Shown one piece after another: positions 44,571-53,171 of a stretch of 64,000 nucleotides of DNA. The notes under the pieces were generated by a model, which saw nothing but the letters and a program-made list of their open reading frames with translations, made no database searches and was not told the origin of the DNA. The stretch lies in NCBI GenBank assembly GCA_963773155.1, contig CAVZAB010000008.1, forward strand, positions 1 to 64,000, given 5' to 3'. How positions within the stretch are numbered: the stretch's first letter is position 1; the number at the start of each line of letters is the position of its first letter. The DNA comes from CAVZAB01 sp963773155. Its GTDB lineage: Bacteria > Pseudomonadota > Alphaproteobacteria > Rhizobiales > Beijerinckiaceae. A program made the position numbers and the translations under genes.

Positions 44571-45809
44571 CTAAGCCTGGTCGAGCCCGTAGAGCGAGTG
44601 CAGGGTGCGAACCGCCAATTCCGTGTAGGCGGCATCGATCAGCACCGAGAATTTGATTTCCGATGTCGTGATCGCCCGGATATTTATGCCCTTTTCGGCG
44701 AGCGCCCGAAACGCCCGGGCCGCCACCCCGGCATGGCTGCGCATGCCGATTCCGATCGCCGACACTTTCACAACATCCTTGGCGCCCTGTAGGTTTTGAT
44801 ACTGCAGCGTCGGCTTGGCGGCGACCAATATGGCCTTGGCCCGCTCGAAATCCGCGGTCGGGACGGTGAAAGTCAGATCGGTGGTCGTCGTGTCGTCCGA
44901 CACGACTTGGATGATCATGTCGACATTGATATTGGCTTCGGCCAGCGGCACGAATATGGCCGCCGCCACGCCCGGTTTGTCGGCAACGCGGCGTAGCGTG
45001 ATCTGCGCCTCGTCGGTCGAAAAGGCGATGCCGCTGACAACCTGTTTTTCCACAATTTCCTCCTCGTCGCAGATCAAAGTGCCGGGTTTGGGATCGGCCG
45101 GGTCGTCAAAACTGGAGCGCACGAAAGTCCGGACCTTGTGCAGCATCGCCACTTCAACCGAGCGGACCTGCAGCACCTTGGCGCCCAGCGAGGCCATTTC
45201 CAGCATTTCCTCGAAAGCTACCTGGGCAAGCCGCCGCGCTTTGGGAACAATCCGCGGGTCGGTCGTATAGACGCCGTCAACGTCGGTGTAGATGTCGCAG
45301 CGATCGGCGCCGATCGCTGCGGCCAGCGCCACCGCGCTGGTGTCGGAACCGCCGCGGCCAAGCGTTGTCAGCCTGCCGGTCGTTGCGTGCAGGCCTTGAA
45401 AACCGGCAACCACCGCAACCTCGTGACGGTCCTTGAAGCGTTGCACCAGTCGTTCGCAGGCAATCGATTCAATGCGCGCCGCGCCATGGGCGTGCGAGGT
45501 CAGAATCGGCAATTGCCAGCCCAGCCAGGAGCGCGCCTGGATGCCCATGTTTTGCAGAACGATCGCCAAAAGCCCGGCCGTCACCTGCTCGCCGGCGGCA
45601 ACAACAGTGTCATATTCGCGCGCGTCATGCAGCGCCGCCGCCTCGCGGCACCAGCCGACCAGTTCATTGGTCTTGCCCGCCATCGCCGACACGACGACGG
45701 CGACCTCGGCGCCGGTATCGACTTCGCGCTTGACGTGGCGGGCCACATTGCGGATTCGCTCGATGGTGGCAACCGACGTGCCGCCGAACTTCATGACGAG
45801 CCGGGCCAT
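44571..45809 (-). CDS. lysC: Aspartate kinase
   Basis: This 412-residue kinase phosphorylates aspartate, the first step to lysine, threonine, methionine and diaminopimelate. KFGGTSVATIERI (residues 7-19) is the kinase signature; GRGGSDTSAVALAAAIGADR binds substrate, and two C-terminal ACT domains (starting GIAFSTDEAQITLRRVADKP and KVSAIGIGMRSHAGVAAR) give feedback control by lysine and/or threonine. ubiG is divergent over 92 bases. Confidence 0.95.
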   Translation of the reverse strand: MARLVMKFGGTSVATIERIRNVARHVKREVDTGAEVAVVVSAMAGKTNELVGWCREAAALHDAREYDTVVAAGEQVTAGLLAIVLQNMGIQARSWLGWQLPILTSHAHGAARIESIACERLVQRFKDRHEVAVVAGFQGLHATTGRLTTLGRGGSDTSAVALAAAIGADRCDIYTDVDGVYTTDPRIVPKARRLAQVAFEEMLEMASLGAKVLQVRSVEVAMLHKVRTFVRSSFDDPADPKPGTLICDEEEIVEKQVVSGIAFSTDEAQITLRRVADKPGVAAAIFVPLAEANINVDMIIQVVSDDTTTTDLTFTVPTADFERAKAILVAAKPTLQYQNLQGAKDVVKVSAIGIGMRSHAGVAARAFRALAEKGINIRAITTSEIKFSVLIDAAYTELAVRTLHSLYGLDQA

Positions 45810-45901
45810 TCAGGGTCCGTGAGGGGCAAGGCGAGCGGGTCGCCGGGTCAGGGGCTATTCGCGGCACTCGCGCCGCGCCGCCAAGGCGGCTATACAAGAC
45901 G

Positions 45902-46702
45902 ATGCGAGCGAGGGCTGTCAACGTGAACACCGGTTTTGTCAGGAAAGGGCGCAGTAGACCGGCGGAGACCGGCAATATCGATGCCGACGATCTCGCTCGT
46001 TTCGAGGCCATCGGCGCCGCCTGGTGGGACGAAGACGGGCCGATGAAGGCCCTGCACCGGCTCAATCCGCTGCGGATCGGCTATCTGCGCGATCTTCTGG
46101 CCAATCATTGCGGCCGGTCCGGGGCGCCGGGGCTGAAGCCCCTGGCGGGCCTGGCCATTCTCGACATCGGCTGCGGTGCCGGCCTGTTGGCCGAGCCACT
46201 CGCCCGGCTGGGCGCCACGGTTACCGGCATCGACCCCGGCCAAAGCAATATCGCCGAGGCCCGGGCGCATGCCGAAGCGCAGGGCCTCGCGATCGATTAC
46301 CAGGCGATCGGGGTCGAACGGCTGGCCGGCGCGGGCCGCCAATTCGATGCCGTGCTCGCCATGGAAGTGGTCGAGCATGTCACCAATATGCGGGCCTTCC
46401 TGCGCCAGGCCGCCATAATGGTGCGCCCCGGCGGGCTTTTCGTCGCTGCGACCCTCAACCGGACCCTGAAAAGCTTCGCATTGGCGATCGTCGGTGCCGA
46501 ATATGTGCTCGGCTGGCTGCCGATTGGCACCCATCAATGGGATCGTTTCGTCACACCCAAGGAATTGGCCGATGGTCTCGTCGCCAGCGGCCTTTCGATC
46601 TGCGATCGGACCGGGGTCGTCTACCAGCCCTGGCTCGACGCGTGGCGTCTGTCGGGGGATATGGATGTCAATTACATGATCGCGGCCGAGCGCCGGCCAT
46701 GA
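45902..46702 (+). CDS. ubiG: Ubiquinone O-methyltransferase UbiG
   Basis: This 266-residue class I methyltransferase performs both O-methylations in ubiquinone synthesis. It has SAM motif LDIGCGAGLLAEPLARLG and VTGIDPGQSNIAEAR, the membrane-association segment FVAATLNRTLKSFALAI and the typical GTHQWDRFVTP. ATG 45902 is used; GTG 45923 is also possible. The stop overlaps the AMP nucleosidase start (ATGA). Confidence 0.93.
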   Translation: MRARAVNVNTGFVRKGRSRPAETGNIDADDLARFEAIGAAWWDEDGPMKALHRLNPLRIGYLRDLLANHCGRSGAPGLKPLAGLAILDIGCGAGLLAEPLARLGATVTGIDPGQSNIAEARAHAEAQGLAIDYQAIGVERLAGAGRQFDAVLAMEVVEHVTNMRAFLRQAAIMVRPGGLFVAATLNRTLKSFALAIVGAEYVLGWLPIGTHQWDRFVTPKELADGLVASGLSICDRTGVVYQPWLDAWRLSGDMDVNYMIAAERRP

Positions 46703-48166
46703 GCCAGAGCGCGGGGCACTTTACCGCGGCAACGCCGCAGGCGGCGGTCGATTGTCTGGTGCAAAGCCACCAGCACGCTACCCAGGCGCTGCGCGCCGCG
46801 CTTGAACATTATTTTGCCACCAGCGAACCGCCCAGTGCCGAGACGCGCCGCCAATTCCGCTATCCGGAATTGCGGATAACCTATCGGCCGAAGGGGGTCC
46901 AGCCGAGCATCCGCCGGGCATTCGCCAAATTTCCCTATGCCGGAACCTATGCGACCACCATTACCCAGCCGATCGCCTTTCGGCATTATCTGCTCGAGCA
47001 ATTGACCCCGCTCGTCAGCGAATATGGCGCCACGATCGAGATCGGCCCGAGCGAGCAGGAAATTCCCTACCCTTATGTCTTCGAAATCGGGCGACGAATT
47101 GGGTCGCGGCAGCGTCACCGCTTCCGAGCTTGCCCGGTTCTTCCCGGTTCCCCTGCTGTCGGCGGTCGGCGACGAAATTGCCGATGGCACCTATGATCAG
47201 CCGCCCGGCAAAGCCTGGCCGCTTTGCCTGTTCGACGCCGTGCGGGTCGACTATTCGTTGCGGCGGTTGATGCACTACACCGGCAGCGACTGGCGCCATT
47301 GCCAGCCCTGGATTATGCTGACCAATTATCACCGCTACGTCGACCAGTTTATCCGGTGGGGCCTCGGCGAATTGCGCGGTTCCACCTACGACCGGCTGGT
47401 GTTGCCGGGAAACGTCGTCATCGATGCCGCGATGAGCGAGGCGCCGGCCCAGGCGCTGGTCGCCGGCAATGCCTGGCACCGGTTCCAGATGCCGGCCTAT
47501 CATCTTCTCGCGCGTTCGGGCCAGGGCGTCACCCTCGTCAATATCGGCGTCGGTCCGTCAAATGCCAAGAACATCACCGATCATCTCGCCGTCCTGCGTC
47601 CGCATTGCTGGCTTATGATCGGCCATTGCGGCGGCCTGCGGCAATCGCAGCAGATCGGCGATTACGTTCTGGCGCACGGCTATTTGCGGCAGGACCGGAT
47701 TCTCGACGATCAGATTCCCGTCGATGTTCCGATACCGGCACTTGCCGAGGTCCAAGTTGCTCTGCAGGAAGCAGCGCAGGGCGTCACGGGCGATATTGGC
47801 GAGGCGCTCAAGCAGCGGCTGCGTACCGGTACTGTGGTCACCAACAACGACCGCAATTGGGAGCTGCGCTGGACCCGCGAGCGCCGCCGCATCAATCTGT
47901 CGCGGGCGGTGGCCGTCGACATGGAATCGGGCACCGTGGCCACCCAGGGCTTCCGGCTGCGGGTACCCTATGGCACCTTGCTCTGCGTATCGGACAAGCC
48001 GCTGCATGGCGAAATCAAACTGCCCGGTGCCGCCAATGCCTTCTACGAGCGGGCGGTCAGCGAACATCTGCGGATTGGGCTTGCCGCGATCGACATTCTA
48101 AAAGTTCGCAAGGACACCTTGCATTCCCGTAAGCTGCGCAGTTTCGACGAGCCGCCGTTCCGCTAA
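46699..48166 (+). CDS. amn: AMP nucleosidase (one frameshift at GANTC)
   Basis: This enzyme hydrolyses AMP to adenine and ribose 5-phosphate. The first 125 residues (RYPELRITYRPKGVQPSIRR, FAKFPYAGTYATTITQPIAF) are in one frame; the phosphorylase-like domain (LTNYHRYVDQFIRWGL, MIGHCGGLRQSQQIGDYVLA, AVDMESGTVATQGF) is one base out of phase. Reading GAAATC at 47083-47088 as GAATC restores YVFESGDELGRGSVTASELA and about 488 residues, near the E. coli Amn length. Start-stop overlap with ubiG implies translational coupling. Confidence 0.93.
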
Positions 48167-48174
48167 ACGCGGCC

Positions 48175-48621
48175 CTAATTGCGGTCCTCGGGGAGGGTCG
48201 GGATCGGCATCACGTCAATGCCCTCCTCGATCAGGGCCTGGGCATCCTCGAGCGAGGCCTGGCCGCGGATCGAGCGCTGCGGCACGTCGCCGCGCTGCAT
48301 CCGGCGGGCCTGGTCGGGAAATTCCCGCCCGACATCATCCGTTTGTTCATCGATCTTCTGTCGCAATTGCCGGATCGCGGCGCGCAACTGCCTTTCCCTT
48401 TCGTCGATCAGGGCAAGCTGGTGCTGCGGCGCGGCCGGCTCTGCGTCCGGCCGGTCGCTACGGGCAAGGCTTGGCGCCATGATCGCCTTACTCACCACCA
48501 GCGTATCGCATTGGGGACAGGCAATCAGGCCGCGCTTGGCCTGGCGGTCGAATTCGTCGCCATTGCGAAACCAGCTTTCAAATTCATGCCCCGACCCGCA
48601 GACAAGCGCAAATTTGATCAT
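48175..48621 (-). CDS. DUF1178 zinc-ribbon protein
   Basis: This 148-residue protein has the DUF1178 pattern: FALVCGSGHEFESWFRNGDE then RGLIACPQCDTLVVSKAIMA, with a CxxC pair typical of a zinc ribbon, and a helical RELQAALRQLR-like region. The C-terminal part (GREFPDQARRMQRGDVPQRS, IEEGIDVMPIPTLPED) is conserved in the family. Function is unknown. It lies 16 bases after grxC on the same strand, a conserved alphaproteobacterial pair. Confidence 0.88.
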   Translation of the reverse strand: MIKFALVCGSGHEFESWFRNGDEFDRQAKRGLIACPQCDTLVVSKAIMAPSLARSDRPDAEPAAPQHQLALIDERERQLRAAIRQLRQKIDEQTDDVGREFPDQARRMQRGDVPQRSIRGQASLEDAQALIEEGIDVMPIPTLPEDRN

Positions 48622-48637
48622 CGGGTGGCCCCGGCTG

Positions 48638-48901
48638 TCATCGGGACCGTATCAGCAGCGGATCGAGGCGGCCGCAAGCCTCGAGCGCGTAGAGATCGTC
48701 GCAGCCGCCGATATGGCGCTCGTCGATGAAAATCTGCGGCACTGTCGAGCGGCCGCCGGCCCGCGCCGCCATAAGGGCCTGGGCCGCCCGGTCAGCATCG
48801 ACTTTGATTTCCACATAGGCCGCAGCCTTGCGCGTCAGCAGCGCCTTGGCGGCTTCGCAATAGGGGCAGAAACCCTTGGTATAGATAGTAATCTCCGGCA
48901 T
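48638..48901 (-). CDS. grxC: Glutaredoxin 3
   Basis: This small dithiol glutaredoxin of 87 residues has active site CPYC at 12-15, followed by the cis-proline TVPQIF and glutathione-binding GGCDDLYALE. It reduces disulfides with glutathione in the cytosol. It is divergent from a methyltransferase gene over 106 bases and followed by DUF1178. In many relatives a comF-type gene sits next to grxC; it is not seen here. Confidence 0.94.
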   Translation of the reverse strand: MPEITIYTKGFCPYCEAAKALLTRKAAAYVEIKVDADRAAQALMAARAGGRSTVPQIFIDERHIGGCDDLYALEACGRLDPLLIRSR

Positions 48902-49007
48902 GTGTCTCCCGAGCGGCGATTGCCGTGTCCCGGCGGCCCCGCTATGGTGTATATATGGGTTTGCGTCCGCTAGTCACCAGCCTTGCCGCCTTGCCCGGCT
49001 TTTCCTA

Positions 49008-49907
49008 ATGGCTGGCGCCGCCCCGCCCCTCTTCGATCGCAGTCTTTTGAACAAAAGGCTGCGCCGCGCCGCTTTGGGGACGCCGCCGGATTTCCTGCTC
49101 GTGCGGGCCAGCGCCGAATTGGTGGAACGCCTGTTAAGCATTCTGCGGGATTTTGGCACGGCGCTCGATCTTGCAACCCCCGGTCCGCACGCGGCGCAGG
49201 CGCTTGCCGGCTACCCGCGGATCGGCCGGATGATTCGGGCGGCGGCGCTGCCCGCCCTTCTCGGTCAAGGCCCGTTCTTGCCGCTGGTCGCCCAGCCGGA
49301 CGCGCTGCCCTTTGCCGCGGCGAGCCTCGATCTGATCGTCTCGTTGCTGGCGCTGCAGACGCTCAACGATCTGCCGGGCACGTTGATCCAGATCCGCCGC
49401 TCGCTGCGGCCGGACGGCCTTTTCATCGGCTGCCTGCTCGGCGGCGACACACTCGCCGAATTGCGCTTTGCCCTGACCTCGGCCGAAGCCGAAATCCGCG
49501 GTGGCGCCTCACCGCGGGTCATACCCTTTGCCGATCCGCGCGATCTCGGTCAGCTGCTGCAGCGGGCCGGCTTCGCCCTGCCTGTCGTCGACAGCGAGCG
49601 TCTGCAGGTGCGCTATCCGAATCTGCTGGCATTGCTGCATGACCTGCGGGCCATGGGCGCCGCCAACATGCTGAGCCAACGGCGGCCCGGCATGTTGCCG
49701 CGGGCCGTTCTTGCCCGGGCCGCGACGATCTATGCCGAGCGCTTTGCCGACCCCGACGGCCGGGTGCGGGCGACATTCGAATTGATCTGGCTGGCCGGCT
49801 GGGCCCCGCATGCAAGCCAGCAGCGACCGCTGCGTCCGGGATCGGCCCGCATGCACCTCTCCGAAGCCCTTGCCCGGCCAAGCCGGCAAGGCGACAGTGG
49901 GCGCTGA
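49008..49907 (+). CDS. SAM-dependent methyltransferase, BioC/NDUFAF5-like
   Basis: This 299-residue class I methyltransferase-fold protein begins with the NDUFAF5-type LFDRSLLNKRLRRAA. The SAM loop is modified (LDLATPGPHAAQALAG); the later DALPFAAASLDLIVSLLALQ and LNDLPGTLIQIRRSLRPDGL fit this family. Mitochondrial NDUFAF5 hydroxylates a complex I arginine; the bacterial role is unproven. ATG 49008 begins the conserved part. A thioesterase gene follows after 14 bases in what looks like one operon with rlmN. Confidence 0.82.
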   Translation: MAGAAPPLFDRSLLNKRLRRAALGTPPDFLLVRASAELVERLLSILRDFGTALDLATPGPHAAQALAGYPRIGRMIRAAALPALLGQGPFLPLVAQPDALPFAAASLDLIVSLLALQTLNDLPGTLIQIRRSLRPDGLFIGCLLGGDTLAELRFALTSAEAEIRGGASPRVIPFADPRDLGQLLQRAGFALPVVDSERLQVRYPNLLALLHDLRAMGAANMLSQRRPGMLPRAVLARAATIYAERFADPDGRVRATFELIWLAGWAPHASQQRPLRPGSARMHLSEALARPSRQGDSGR

Positions 49908-49921
49908 TCGAGGGTCGCCCC

Positions 49922-50356
49922 ATGCAACGCCTGCAACCTGCTGCGCGCCGCCAATTCGCCCGTTTCGTCGCGATGACCACCCGCTGGCTCGACAATGACG
50001 CTTACGGCCATCTGAACAACGTGGTCTATTACGTCTTTTTTGACAGCGCAGTGAATCAAATCCTGATCGAATCCCGCGTACTTGATCCGATGACGAGCCC
50101 GATCATCGGCCTGGTTGTCGAAAGCCGCTGCACCTACTTCCGGCCCTTGCGGTTTCCCGATCGCATCGAAGTCGGCCTGTCGGTCGTCTCGCTTGGCCGG
50201 TCCTCGGTTCGCTTTCACATTGCGATCTTTGCTCCCGATTCCGATCGCGCGGCGGCGCAGGGCGACTTCACGCACGTCTATGTCGACCGGACAAGCCAGA
50301 CGGCGGTGCCGATACCCGAACCCGTCCGGGCGGTTTTGACCGGGCTCGCGGTCTAG
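49922..50356 (+). CDS. Hotdog acyl-CoA thioesterase (4HBT/FadM-like)
   Basis: This 144-residue single-hotdog protein carries the 4HBT signature DNDAYGHLNNVVYYVFFDSA, with the catalytic aspartate, followed by SRCTYFRPLRFPDRIEVGL and HVYVDRTSQ. Such enzymes hydrolyse short or medium acyl-CoAs. It sits between a methyltransferase and rlmN, 32 bases before the latter. Confidence 0.88.
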   Translation: MQRLQPAARRQFARFVAMTTRWLDNDAYGHLNNVVYYVFFDSAVNQILIESRVLDPMTSPIIGLVVESRCTYFRPLRFPDRIEVGLSVVSLGRSSVRFHIAIFAPDSDRAAAQGDFTHVYVDRTSQTAVPIPEPVRAVLTGLAV

Positions 50357-50388
50357 AGCCGGACCTTCGTCTGTGCTAGGAGACCGCG

Positions 50389-51618
50389 ATGTCCGAACTC
50401 ACGATGCCCGCACAAGGCCTGCCATCAGCGCCAATTCGCCGGTCGAGCGAGGCCGCAAAGCCGTCGCTTGCCGGCCTTTCGCGGCCGGCACTGGCCGAGG
50501 CCCTGCAAGCCATTGGCGTGCCGGATCGCGATCTCAACATGCGCGTCACCCAGCTCTGGCACTGGCTCTATTTTCACGGCGTGACGGATTTCGGGCGGAT
50601 GCTCAACATCGGCAAGGCGCTGCGCCAGCGGCTTGCCGACCATTATTCGCTGGCACGCGCCGAGGTCGTTACCGAACAGATCTCGGCCGACGGCACCCGA
50701 AAATGGTTGTTGCGGCTGGCCGAGACGGGCGACCGCCGGCGCTTTTCAGAAGTCGAATGCGTCTATATTCCGGAAGCTGATCGCGGCACCTTGTGCGTGT
50801 CGAGTCAGGTCGGCTGCACCCTGACCTGCAGTTTCTGCCATACCGGAACCCAGCAACTCGTCCGCAATCTAACCGCTCAGGAAATCGTTCAGCAATTGCT
50901 GGTGGCGCGCGATCGCATCGGCGATTTTCCCGGTTTGACGCCACCCCAGGATGGACGGCTGCCCGAGCCCGGGGCGCGTTTTGTTTCGAATATCGTTTTC
51001 ATGGGTATGGGCGAGCCGCTCTACAATTTCGACGCGGTGGCCGAGGCGATCGCGGTTCTCAGCGATGGCGACGGCTTGTCGATATCCAGACGCAGGATCA
51101 CGGTTTCGACCTCCGGCGTCGCGCCGCAGATTGGCCGATTGGGGCGTGAGGTCGCGCCAATGCTTGCGGTGTCGCTGCATGCCGTCGACGATGCGCTGCG
51201 CGATCAATTGGTGCCGCTCAACAAGAAATATCCGATCCGCGATCTGCTCGCTGCCTGTCGGGCCTATCCTGGCCTTTCCAATGCGCGGCGCATCACCTTC
51301 GAATATGTAATGCTGAAGGACGTGAACGACAGTGATGCCGATGCCCGCGCGCTGGGTCGGCTCTTGAAAGGCATTCCAGCCAAGGTCAATCTCATTCCTT
51401 TCAATCCCTGGCCGGGATCGCGTTTCGCCTGTTCCGACTGGCAGCGGATCGAGACATTCGCGGCGATCCTCTATCGAGCCGGCTATGCTTCGCCGGTTCG
51501 CACTCCGCGTGGCCGCGACATTTTGGCCGCCTGCGGCCAGCTGAAAAGCGAAAGCGAGAAGCTTCGGGCGCGGGCGCGGCTCATGCTGGAAGCTGCCCTG
51601 GCGCTTGGCGCGGATTGA
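50389..51618 (+). CDS. rlmN: Dual-specificity RNA methyltransferase RlmN
   Basis: This 409-residue radical-SAM enzyme forms m2A2503 in 23S rRNA and m2A37 in some tRNAs. The cluster cysteines are C143, C147 and C150 in VGCTLTCSFCHTG; GMGEPLYNFDAV and the methyl-carrying region near the C-terminus (SPVRTPRGRDILAACGQLKS) are present. AGGAGACCGCG precedes the ATG. The 3' end overlaps the Rsm22-like gene by 14 bases. Confidence 0.95.
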   Translation: MSELTMPAQGLPSAPIRRSSEAAKPSLAGLSRPALAEALQAIGVPDRDLNMRVTQLWHWLYFHGVTDFGRMLNIGKALRQRLADHYSLARAEVVTEQISADGTRKWLLRLAETGDRRRFSEVECVYIPEADRGTLCVSSQVGCTLTCSFCHTGTQQLVRNLTAQEIVQQLLVARDRIGDFPGLTPPQDGRLPEPGARFVSNIVFMGMGEPLYNFDAVAEAIAVLSDGDGLSISRRRITVSTSGVAPQIGRLGREVAPMLAVSLHAVDDALRDQLVPLNKKYPIRDLLAACRAYPGLSNARRITFEYVMLKDVNDSDADARALGRLLKGIPAKVNLIPFNPWPGSRFACSDWQRIETFAAILYRAGYASPVRTPRGRDILAACGQLKSESEKLRARARLMLEAALALGAD

Positions 51619-52615
51619 GGGCCGCTTGGCGCATTTCCCCGATTTTGGCGCTCTGCTTGAAGAAAGCCTGATCGGTGTTTCGCGCCGGGAGCTTGCCGGG
51701 CGCGCCGCGCGGCTCTCGGCGCACTACCAGGCTGGCGGCGCATCGGCGGCGATCCTACACGATCATCACGACGGCCTTGCTTACGCCCTCGTCCGGATGC
51801 CGGCGACCTTTGCCGCGGTTTCCCGGGTGATGCGCACGCTTGCGGCGACAGATTTCGATCCCAAGACCATGCTCGATCTCGCCTGTGGCCCGGGCACCGC
51901 CAGTTTTGCCGCGGCCTTGCACTGGCCACGGCTGCAACAGCGGATCCTGGTCGATCAGAACCGCGCGTTGTTGGCCATTGCCCGGACCATCAACCAGGCG
52001 AGCGCCACCGGTGCAATCGGCGTGATCCGCTATGTGCAGCAAGGGCTCGAGACGGCAAGCGAGTTGCCGGTCGCCGACCTGGTGGTCATCGCCTACGCGC
52101 TCGTCGAAATGGCGCCCGTGCAGGTCCCGACTTTGGTCGAGTCTGTGTGGCAGCTGAGCGCCGGCCGCCTGATCCTTGTCGAGCCAGGCACGCCGCTTGG
52201 CTTCAGCCGGATCCGGCTTGCCCGCGACGTCCTCATTGCCGCGGGTGCGCAGATCCACTTTCCCTGCCCGCACCAGGCGCCTTGCCCCATGCAAATGCCG
52301 GACTGGTGCCATTTTGCGCAGCGCTTGCCGCGCTCGCGCGACCATCGCGCACTCAAGGCCGCCAGCCTGCCTTTCGAAGACGAGAAATATTCCTATTTGG
52401 TCGCCGGCCGCGACCGGCCGGCCAAGGCCATCGCCGGCCGCGTTCTGCGGGTTGTCAAGCGGGACCGCGCGAGCGTCCAGCTCGAACTCTGCACGCCGGC
52501 CGGACTTGCCTTGCGGCTGGTTTCGCGGCGGGCGGCGGGGGCTGATTTCGGCCGCTGGAAGAAACTCGTCGGCGGCGACGGGCTCGATGCCGGGAATCGG
52601 ATACCGGATGGATAG
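51605..52615 (+). CDS. Rsm22/METTL17-like ribosome-associated methyltransferase homologue
   Basis: This 336-residue protein has a class I SAM motif LDLACGPGTASFAAAL and the Rsm22 cysteine cluster CPHQAPCPMQMPDWCHFAQR, followed by FEDEKYSYLVAGRD. The mitochondrial relatives assemble the small ribosomal subunit, and METTL17 binds an Fe-S cluster through this cysteine set. A small-subunit assembly role is inferred. The start is a TTG at 51605 inside rlmN; a second TTG at 51626 is possible. It is coupled upstream to rlmN and downstream to a membrane protein gene. Confidence 0.83.
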   Translation: MARIEGRLAHFPDFGALLEESLIGVSRRELAGRAARLSAHYQAGGASAAILHDHHDGLAYALVRMPATFAAVSRVMRTLAATDFDPKTMLDLACGPGTASFAAALHWPRLQQRILVDQNRALLAIARTINQASATGAIGVIRYVQQGLETASELPVADLVVIAYALVEMAPVQVPTLVESVWQLSAGRLILVEPGTPLGFSRIRLARDVLIAAGAQIHFPCPHQAPCPMQMPDWCHFAQRLPRSRDHRALKAASLPFEDEKYSYLVAGRDRPAKAIAGRVLRVVKRDRASVQLELCTPAGLALRLVSRRAAGADFGRWKKLVGGDGLDAGNRIPDG

Positions 52616-53171
52616 GCTGTTGCGCCGTCTCGTCACCATTGTCCTGGCGCTCGTCGTGGCGGTCGCCGCGGCGATCATTTTTCTGCCGCTGGCCGCGCTG
52701 GTCGATCCGACCACCCGGGAAATCGGCGCGGCGCTGTCAGGTTTCGCCGTCCTCGCCCTGTTCAACCCATTGTTCGGCGAGGCGGCGCCGGACTTGGATG
52801 GCATTGCGCTGGCCTTCCGGACGGCGACGCTGTCGATCTGCGCGGCGCCGCTCATCATCACTGCCCTGATCGGTGAAGCGGCGAAAGTCCGCGGCTGGAT
52901 CTGGTATGCGATCGCCACCGGCGGCCTTGCCGCGGCGCTTCCGTTCGTGATGCGGCTGAGCCTTGCCACCCAGACCAGCCCATCGCCGGTCCGGCAGAGC
53001 GTCGAGATGCGCTTTTCCCTTCTGTTTTTCCTGACCGGCGTTCTCTCCGGCTTCATCTATTGGTTGATCGCCGGCCGCGCTGGCGGCCGCGACAGCAACG
53101 ACAATGCGTTGGCCGGCAAGGGGTTGAACGGCAGAGATTTGCGACAGACCCAACGGGGAGATTTGCCATGA
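52608..53171 (+). CDS. Hypothetical four-helix membrane protein
   Basis: This 187-residue protein has about four to five hydrophobic segments: LVTIVLALVVAVAAAIIFLP, IGAALSGFAVLALFNPLF, WIWYAIATGGLAAALPFVM and SLLFFLTGVLSGFIYWLIAG. I recognise no family. It overlaps the Rsm22-like gene by eight bases and the SDR gene by four, so it is tightly embedded in the rlmN operon. The C-terminal 25 residues are polar. Confidence 0.75.
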   Translation: MDRLLRRLVTIVLALVVAVAAAIIFLPLAALVDPTTREIGAALSGFAVLALFNPLFGEAAPDLDGIALAFRTATLSICAAPLIITALIGEAAKVRGWIWYAIATGGLAAALPFVMRLSLATQTSPSPVRQSVEMRFSLLFFLTGVLSGFIYWLIAGRAGGRDSNDNALAGKGLNGRDLRQTQRGDLP

